From NCBI GenBank assembly GCA_020048985.1, contig JAIFLR010000022.1:1-64000 (forward strand): a DNA stretch of 64,000 nt. The letters run 5' to 3'. This document shows, piece by piece, positions 57,661-64,000 of this stretch. This stretch comes from Halobacteriovorax sp. Its GTDB lineage: Bacteria > Bdellovibrionota > Bacteriovoracia > Bacteriovoracales > Bacteriovoracaceae. The notes below the pieces were generated by a model. It was not told the DNA's origin and did no database searches. It saw nothing but the letters and a program-made list of their open reading frames with translations. Positions within the stretch are counted from its first letter, which is position 1; every line of letters starts with the position of its first letter. Position numbers and translations under genes: made by a program.

Positions 57661-59160
57661 ATGATTAAAAAATTGGCGCTAACGCCTCTTGTTTTGGTGC
57701 TTTTTCTTACTGCTTGTACTACGACAAAGAAAAAGTCTTCTAAGCAAACTTATAATCCGTCTGTTGCTGAACAAGCTGAGTACTACCGCGTTCAAGAACA
57801 TCTTATAGAGAAAGATCTTCCTAACTGTCAGGGATGTATCCACGGAAGTTCACACACTAAAACTTTTACGGCGCCTTTAAACGTCTATCAAATTGAATCC
57901 AGTGCCGTAGCTGAGTTAGGTCTAAGAAATACTAAATTTGATATCCCTGTAACTTGGAATAAACAAGTAGCTATGTGGGTTAAGTTTTTCACTGGTAAGG
58001 GCCGCAAACATTTCGTTAATTACACTCAGAGAGCTGGCCGCTATGCTCCTGTTCTTTCAAAAATCATGGCGGACAATGGTTTACCAAGAGATTTAATCTA
58101 TCTTGCGATGGCAGAGTCTGGTTTTACGAATCATGCGCGTTCTTGGGCCAAGGCCGTGGGTCCTTGGCAATTCATGCCATACACGGGCAGAAAATTTGGT
58201 CTTAACATTGACTGGTACGTTGATGAAAGAAGAGATCCTCTAAAAGCATCAATTGCGGCAGCAAATTATCTTAAAACGCTCCATAACCTTTTTGGATCAT
58301 GGGAGCTTGCGACTGCCGGATACAATGCAGGAGAAGGGAAGATCGGACGCGCGGTTAGAATGTATAAAACCAAAGATTTTTGGCAGATTACTAAGGGGCG
58401 CTACCTTCGTCCTGAAACAAAAAACTACGTTCCAAAAATCATGGCCCTCGCTATTATTGGGAAAAATCTGGATGTCTTCGGGTTTAATGAAATTAATTTT
58501 GAAAAAGCACTGGATTACGAAGAGATCATGGTTAAAGGTAACTCAGATCTTTACGAAGTTGCAGAAGCCCTTGAGCTAGATTTCGAAGAAGTAAAACGCT
58601 ACAACCCAGAGATCGTCCGCTGGCAAACACCACCTTACGTTGAAGGTTACCCTTTAAGAATTCCTGTTGGGGCTAAAGATGCTTGGGATGACTTCAAAGA
58701 TAAGGATAGCGTTGTTGCTGATAACTTCAAAACTTATGTGACTTCTGGCCAATCTTCGCTGCAGCAGATTTCAAAAAAGTTTAAAGTTCCAGTCAATGTT
58801 CTGGCCGATTTAAATCCAGATCTTTCTGGATCTCACCTCAGTCCTAAAACAGTAGTGCATTTACCGTTTCGTGAAGACCATTCTCTCCAAGCTAGCATGT
58901 ATTCTGATATCTACGAAAAATCTAAACCTAAGAAGATGGCCCGTAGCAAGCGCGGTGGATATAGCCGCTCTATTAGTGCTTACATGAAAAAAGGTAGAAG
59001 AATAAAAAACCCATCTATCTATTACACTGTTAAGCGTGGGGATACTCTTTGGAGAGTCGCTCAAAGAACAGGCGTTCCCATGAGCACCATTATCAGAACC
59101 AATGCTCATATCATTAAGCGTCGTCAAATCCTTCCGGGCGATAAGCTAGCGATAAAATAG
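57661..59160 (+). CDS. Membrane-bound lytic transglycosylase (MltD-like) with LysM domains
   Basis: Lipobox FLTACTTT; MAESGFTNHARSWAKAVGPWQFMPYTGRKFGL; LysM YYTVKRGDTLWRVAQRTGVPMSTIIRTN. Confidence 0.9.
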   Translation: MIKKLALTPLVLVLFLTACTTTKKKSSKQTYNPSVAEQAEYYRVQEHLIEKDLPNCQGCIHGSSHTKTFTAPLNVYQIESSAVAELGLRNTKFDIPVTWNKQVAMWVKFFTGKGRKHFVNYTQRAGRYAPVLSKIMADNGLPRDLIYLAMAESGFTNHARSWAKAVGPWQFMPYTGRKFGLNIDWYVDERRDPLKASIAAANYLKTLHNLFGSWELATAGYNAGEGKIGRAVRMYKTKDFWQITKGRYLRPETKNYVPKIMALAIIGKNLDVFGFNEINFEKALDYEEIMVKGNSDLYEVAEALELDFEEVKRYNPEIVRWQTPPYVEGYPLRIPVGAKDAWDDFKDKDSVVADNFKTYVTSGQSSLQQISKKFKVPVNVLADLNPDLSGSHLSPKTVVHLPFREDHSLQASMYSDIYEKSKPKKMARSKRGGYSRSISAYMKKGRRIKNPSIYYTVKRGDTLWRVAQRTGVPMSTIIRTNAHIIKRRQILPGDKLAIK

Positions 59161-59202
59161 TGATCTCTAGATCCCGTAAATAAAAACTTGATAAAAATAA
59201 TC

Positions 59203-59230
59203 AAAAACCCACTCGCCAGAGTGGGTTTTT
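59203..59230 (+). terminator. Terminator after MltD-like gene
   Basis: AAAAACCCACTC-GCCA-GAGTGGGTTTTT. Confidence 0.85.
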
Positions 59231-59247
59231 GATTTTATGCTTTGATT

Positions 59248-60351
59248 ATGAGTTTTGGATTATTAAAGCACTTTAAAGACCATAAGAAGGGTTTCCATGC
59301 AGGGCATGAAGCAAAATTTGTTGCTCATGTCATTATGGGGTCAGACCTGGGTTCAGTTTTAAAACTGATGGAGCTTCGAAAAAATTATCCTGCTGAATCA
59401 ATTCGTCTAATCACGCCTCGTCTTGTAAATAAAAAACTCCTGATTGAGAATTATCAATTTGGTGTCTCACAAATGCGCTCGCAGGAAGCTGTGAGTGAGA
59501 TTTATAAGAGCCATTTTGATGCAAAAATCCTTCCTCAAAAGTTTCTTCCACATTTTTACAAAGATGGTAAATTTCACGAGTTTTCTGGAAGAGCTAAATC
59601 GATGGAACTCTTAGAGGGGGAGCATTTCTTCCTGAATAAAGGTTACCGTCTAGATATCTCATCACTTTTCACGACCGAGGACTGGGAGAATTTAGACACC
59701 ATTATTTCTCAGTTCATTGATATCAGAATTGTTGAAGGGATTGAGAAGACCGAAGTTAAGGACCTGGTAGAGAAGGGTGAGTGGCTCATCACTTTTAAAG
59801 ATTTTAATAAAGTAAGTTGTGAGAACCTCTATTCATCACTATCGCCTAAGAAGTTCCTCGGTTTTTTAAAAAATAAAGACCAGATGACTCCCGATGTAAT
59901 TGATTTCTGTACTTCGACAAATATCCAAGCAGCGATCTCACTTACTTGGCTGATGAAAAAAGAATATTCAAGTGAAGAGCGAACGCTGTTTATTCCTCAG
60001 AGTATGACTCATGAGTGGGGCCACTTTATAGTTGAATTTGAAAACACTCCTGAAGGGCAACTATGCCACGGTTTGTTCCTGATTCACGAAGAAGAACCAC
60101 AGACTGAAGATCTTGCTGGTAAAATTAAGCTTATGAAGCGAGTGATTGAAAGAGTGTTTCCAGATTTCGAGAATAATATCTATAAAGAATACATTCGTTT
60201 TGATGAAGAGATGTTTATTAGTGACGTAAAGGACAGCCTCATCGAACAAATCAGTTTTGATTATCCAACGTTGAAATTCGTAGGGCAGTCAGCGCAAATG
60301 AAACCCCAGTTTTCCAACGAAAAGTTTTTGTCCAGAGTTCTTCTAAGTTAG
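59248..60351 (+). CDS. Conserved-type hypothetical protein
   Basis: Long ORF; MSFGLLKHFKDHKKGFHAGHEAKFVAHVIMGSDLGSV; no recognised motif. Confidence 0.5.
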   Translation: MSFGLLKHFKDHKKGFHAGHEAKFVAHVIMGSDLGSVLKLMELRKNYPAESIRLITPRLVNKKLLIENYQFGVSQMRSQEAVSEIYKSHFDAKILPQKFLPHFYKDGKFHEFSGRAKSMELLEGEHFFLNKGYRLDISSLFTTEDWENLDTIISQFIDIRIVEGIEKTEVKDLVEKGEWLITFKDFNKVSCENLYSSLSPKKFLGFLKNKDQMTPDVIDFCTSTNIQAAISLTWLMKKEYSSEERTLFIPQSMTHEWGHFIVEFENTPEGQLCHGLFLIHEEEPQTEDLAGKIKLMKRVIERVFPDFENNIYKEYIRFDEEMFISDVKDSLIEQISFDYPTLKFVGQSAQMKPQFSNEKFLSRVLLS

Positions 60352-60389
60352 TTAACCAATCCACAAATATATTATTTTAAGGAGATCAC

Positions 60390-60986
60390 ATGAAGTTGTT
60401 AGTTGTTCTACTTGTATCCCTGTTTTCTTTTATGTCTTTTGCCCAGACAAGAATCGTATCTATAGATGCATTCGATTATTCGTATACTGGCGGACTTTCT
60501 TTCAGACATGAAGAAGGCAAAGATGACGACCGTGACACCACAACGTTCAAATTTAACCTTAACTACGCTCAGAACCTTGAGCAATACGAAGGCTTAATGT
60601 GGAAAGCTCAGGCCTACTGGAACCGCGTGGATGAAGATTTTGGATCAAACGATACACTAAGCTCAACTTTCGGCGCTGGCGGAGGAATACTTTATAACTT
60701 CAATGCAGCTGATATTAAAAATTCCATCATGGCCGGAGCTATGGTTGGCATTGAAAGACAAACAATTGAACTCGCTGGTGGTGATGACGAGTCTGGTTTT
60801 AACTTCTTTTTGAACCTTGAAGCAGGTAAACGTTGGGATATGGGCACGTATTCAGCTGCCAACATCTCTTATGCCCCTACAGTTTCTTTGAACTTAAAAA
60901 GATATGGGGGCGATATTCGCGATGAATACTTCACAACCAGTCGTGACATCAGATTTAATTTCTTAAAATTTGATATTCTCTTCTAA
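60390..60986 (+). CDS. Small outer-membrane beta-barrel (DUF481-like)
   Basis: Signal MKLLVVLLVSLFSFMSFAQ; barrel strands; RBS aaggaga. Confidence 0.65.
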   Translation: MKLLVVLLVSLFSFMSFAQTRIVSIDAFDYSYTGGLSFRHEEGKDDDRDTTTFKFNLNYAQNLEQYEGLMWKAQAYWNRVDEDFGSNDTLSSTFGAGGGILYNFNAADIKNSIMAGAMVGIERQTIELAGGDDESGFNFFLNLEAGKRWDMGTYSAANISYAPTVSLNLKRYGGDIRDEYFTTSRDIRFNFLKFDILF

Positions 60987-61011
60987 TTTTTCCTGACATC
61001 AGTATTAAGAG

Positions 61012-61035
61012 AAGGCCACTTTCGAGTGGCCTTTT
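61012..61035 (+). terminator. Terminator
   Basis: AAGGCCACT-TTCG-AGTGGCCTTTTT. Confidence 0.85.
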
Positions 61036-61234
61036 TCATTCTCATGGGGGCAATTAACGTCAATCTTTTGTCACTCATCGGACCTTGAAAAACCTTCAGA
61101 AAATTCCAATCAGAAAAAAAGCTATTGCCAAAAGAAACGAGTTTCGTGACACTTTTAGTAACACATTTTTAGTTTTGCTTAAGTTCCAAACATGAATACG
61201 AATGACTTGATGTCATTTTTTTAAAGGAGATTTC

Positions 61235-62329
61235 ATGAAAAAACAGTTAATCGTTGCTCTAGGACTTGCCGTTCTTGCAACACCTGCATTCGCTTCAAAA
61301 GCTCGTTTGCAAGCTCTTGGTGAAGACACAAACGGTTCATTTTACATCAATGACAACCGTAACATCTTCCTTAACGCTGCTCACGTTAACAACCACAAGG
61401 ATTTCGTAACTTTCGAAACTGGTAACACTACTGCTGACGCTACTGATGATTCAGCTGTAGCTCCACGTCCAGAAGGCGGAGTTTTCTTTGGTCAAGGTAA
61501 TCTAGTTTACGGTGTTCAACTTGGTAACGAGTCAAACACTTCTAACACTCTTAGAAACTGGGCTGGCTCTGCAACTGAACAGAACAACGTTGACCTTTTC
61601 GTAGCTGGTGACGCTGGCGTTAAATGGGGTGCAAACCTTACTTACGGTAAAGTAACTGAAACTGCTACTGTAGACAGCTCTGATGTTATGCGCACTCGTC
61701 TTGGTGTAGTTGCTGGCGATATCGAAGGTTTCGCTAACATCTCTCTTAAGAATGAAGTTAAGGATAAAGATGGTTCAGAGTTCGAAGGTAAACTTGGCTA
61801 CCAGATCGGTGGATCTTATGCTATGAATGCTTACAAGTTCTTTGCTGAATACCGTAACATTGAAGGTGAAGATAAGACTGCTAACGCTGATGGTTCTGTA
61901 AAACTTTTAAGAGTTGGTGCTGGACGTACAGACAAGCTTAACGACAAAGCTTCTCTTTTCACTAAGCTAGAAGTTTCTCAGACAACTATCAATGCTGAAG
62001 CTGCTACAGGCGCACTAACAACTGGTGGAGAAGATCAAAAAACAACAAATCTTCCATTAACTGTTGGTCTTGAGTACGATGCTGCTTCTTGGTTAACTCT
62101 TCGCAGCTCAGTTTCTCAGTCTCTTTACTCTGATGTATCTCTTAAAGCTACATCAAACCAAAATCTTGCTAACACAACTGTTGTAAACGCTGGTGCTTCA
62201 CTTAAGTTCGGCGAAATGTCAGTTGATGGCGTGATCGGTAACGGTGATGCTGCTCTAGCTTCTGGTACAAACGGTTCTCTACGTACAGACAACCTTATGT
62301 CTCGCGTTTCTTTCAACTACAACTGGTAA
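61235..62329 (+). CDS. Porin-like major outer-membrane protein
   Basis: Signal MKKQLIVALGLAVLATPAFAS; barrel strands; C-terminal VSFNYNW; strong uniform codon bias; RBS aaaggaga. Confidence 0.8.
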   Translation: MKKQLIVALGLAVLATPAFASKARLQALGEDTNGSFYINDNRNIFLNAAHVNNHKDFVTFETGNTTADATDDSAVAPRPEGGVFFGQGNLVYGVQLGNESNTSNTLRNWAGSATEQNNVDLFVAGDAGVKWGANLTYGKVTETATVDSSDVMRTRLGVVAGDIEGFANISLKNEVKDKDGSEFEGKLGYQIGGSYAMNAYKFFAEYRNIEGEDKTANADGSVKLLRVGAGRTDKLNDKASLFTKLEVSQTTINAEAATGALTTGGEDQKTTNLPLTVGLEYDAASWLTLRSSVSQSLYSDVSLKATSNQNLANTTVVNAGASLKFGEMSVDGVIGNGDAALASGTNGSLRTDNLMSRVSFNYNW

Positions 62330-62358
62330 TTTGTTAACTCAAAAAACTTAAAGTGTTG

Positions 62359-62382
62359 GGCCCGGAGAAATCCGGGCCTTTT
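62359..62382 (+). terminator. Terminator after porin-like gene
   Basis: GGCCCGGA-GAAA-TCCGGGCC-TTTT. Confidence 0.85.
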
Positions 62383-62513
62383 TATTTTCTGCCCTAAGTC
62401 ATCCTTGCTAGTCCCATTCCGAACCATCTAAATACCACTCAATGTCAGTAAAATCCTCTAGGAATCCTCCGAGTCTATAAGTACAATTTCTAGCAAACAT
62501 AAGGAGTCTCTCA

Positions 62514-63437
62514 ATGAAAAAGTTTCTAGCTGTTGCAGCTGTACTTGCTGTCACTTCAGTTAACGCTGAAGAAGTTAAGTTTGGTGATTTGAACTATTTC
62601 CTTAAGCAGGGTCAATTTAATGTTGGCGTTGATGCGATCGCAAATAATGAACCTTCGAGAGTTGGTGGAGCTGATACTGAAGTCGATGGGTACCAATTGA
62701 ATACTCAGTTTGGTTACGCTTTGACAGATTCCTTGAATGTGACTGCTGGTCTGAATTATCTTTATGATGGGGAAACTGAGGTTAACGGAGGCGCAAGTGC
62801 TGACGACTCAGGAATTCAGAATCCTAAGTTTGGTGCGAATTACCGATTAATGAAACAAAGTGATGCTGGTCTTAACTTTGATGTTGGAGCAGTTGCCACT
62901 CTCAATGTAATTGACCGCGAAGTAGGAACAAAAGATAAAGAAGGGAATAACCAAAACCCGATTTATTCTAATTATGCTGATCCAAGAACCAGTCTTGAAG
63001 TGAATGCCCGTCTTGGTAATAAGTGGAATGAAGCCAATGAATACTACTTCCTAGCTGCTGCCACTTATCGCATGGATGGCGAGTATGAGCAGTTAGAAGG
63101 AGACATGATCGATATGGATTCTTCAGTTGATTTCAAGCTAGGCGCTTTTTATCAATACCGCCCAGTTAATGAGTTCATGATGACTTTTGGTTTAACAGGT
63201 ACTCGCGTTGGTGAAGTTGATGGGAATGATGAGTCAGAAGATTTTACGATCACGGACCACTTAGATTATCAGTTTAGCTTCAACGCTAAATATCTTGTTA
63301 CTGATTCTATGATCGCTAAATTTATCTTCACCCAAGACAACAGAAGCGACTTTGATTACGAAGCAAATTCAGGGGATTCTGAAGTTGATAAACGCCATGC
63401 TCTTCAGTACGGCCTTGGCGTCGATTTGTTATTTTAA
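62514..63437 (+). CDS. Outer-membrane beta-barrel protein
   Basis: Signal MKKFLAVAAVLAVTSVNAEE; terminal LQYGLGVDLLF. Confidence 0.75.
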   Translation: MKKFLAVAAVLAVTSVNAEEVKFGDLNYFLKQGQFNVGVDAIANNEPSRVGGADTEVDGYQLNTQFGYALTDSLNVTAGLNYLYDGETEVNGGASADDSGIQNPKFGANYRLMKQSDAGLNFDVGAVATLNVIDREVGTKDKEGNNQNPIYSNYADPRTSLEVNARLGNKWNEANEYYFLAAATYRMDGEYEQLEGDMIDMDSSVDFKLGAFYQYRPVNEFMMTFGLTGTRVGEVDGNDESEDFTITDHLDYQFSFNAKYLVTDSMIAKFIFTQDNRSDFDYEANSGDSEVDKRHALQYGLGVDLLF

Positions 63438-63447
63438 TTTTTTAGTT

Positions 63448-63630
63448 TTACTGGCCTGAGGGGATTCCATATCTTTTGGCCAGTAAGCTTTTAATTAGCC
63501 CTTCCCTGTCACAATCAATTTTTAATTCATCCATTAAGCGCTCCAAGAGCTGGATCTTTTCCTCCACTTCACTCAATTCCTCTAGCAGTTGTTTGGAATG
63601 ATGTATGACCATAGTTTTTATCCCCTTCAT
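63448..63630 (-). CDS. Small coiled-coil hypothetical protein (possible)
   Basis: HHSKQLLEELSEVEEKIQLLERLMDELKIDC; alternative start at 63612. Confidence 0.35.
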   Translation of the reverse strand: MKGIKTMVIHHSKQLLEELSEVEEKIQLLERLMDELKIDCDREGLIKSLLAKRYGIPSGQ

Positions 63631-63733
63631 TGAGCCATTATATAGTCATTGTTTGATATGCCAAACAAGAACTTGGTGGTTCAAACAATTATATGGCTTT
63701 TCAGGTACTTAACATGTTGTATAAACTAGTCCC

Positions 63734-64000
63734 ATGAATAAAAGATCCTTCGCCCTCTCTTGGGGCCGTAAAATGTTTTTCGGCATAGGCTGGGCCTTAA
63801 CCAGTCTGGTCGCACTCAATTATTTGCAAAGTATGATCATCCCGCAGACCATTGTTGGTTGGATGTATTTTCTCACGACATTTATTGGCCACTACGGATT
63901 GCTTTTATCACTGGTTTATTTTTTCATCTATTGTCCCGTCGTTTATATTTTTCCTTCTTATTACGTCTCAAGAATTTGGTCGATCACATTACTTTTAGCG
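63734..64000 (+). CDS. Polytopic membrane protein, partial; resembles N-terminus of DUF3413/YejM-type proteins
   Basis: ATG 63734: MNKRSFALSWGRKMFFGIGWALTSLVALNYLQSMIIPQTIVGWMYFLTTFIGHYGLLLSLVYFF; runs off window end. Confidence 0.5.
   Translation, partial: MNKRSFALSWGRKMFFGIGWALTSLVALNYLQSMIIPQTIVGWMYFLTTFIGHYGLLLSLVYFFIYCPVVYIFPSYYVSRIWSITLLLA

Overview
This 64 kb window looks like a bacterial chromosome segment. The mix of abundant small beta-barrel outer-membrane proteins, lipoproteins and housekeeping genes suggests a Bdellovibrionota/Bacteriovoracales-type organism, but that is inference. Core content: a long minus-strand operon rplU-rpmA-obgE-rsfS-rlmH-gpmI-pfkA (29.35-34.56 kb), nadA plus a NifS-like desulfurase, parA/parB, a PrkA kinase, a Glu/Leu-type dehydrogenase, lgt, an MltD-like transglycosylase and tRNA-His. 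Accessory content of most interest: (1) 0.8-6.5 kb, three direct copies of the tRNA-His 3' flank/terminator bounding two compact modules. Each module carries a paralogous 150-160 aa DNA-binding (recombinase-tail-like) gene followed by a conserved structured RNA/terminator, then unrelated cargo. It looks like a tandem array of small tRNA-associated integrative elements. (2) 38.8-54.0 kb, an uncharacterised lipid-type biosynthesis/export cluster: two RPH-like dikinases, a LolA-like protein, a LolCDE/MacB-like ABC exporter, a CDP-archaeol-synthase-like protein, a UbiA prenyltransferase, a GNAT-like protein, and a class III aminotransferase fused to an acyl-ACP-reductase-like domain that keeps the catalytic Cys. 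(3) 28.86-29.36 kb, a DUF4160 + RHH toxin-antitoxin-like pair behind a near-consensus promoter with a perfect 11-bp tandem repeat. (4) A split glycosyltransferase-like gene with a likely +1 frameshift. All functional calls come from reading motifs by eye; no database search was run.
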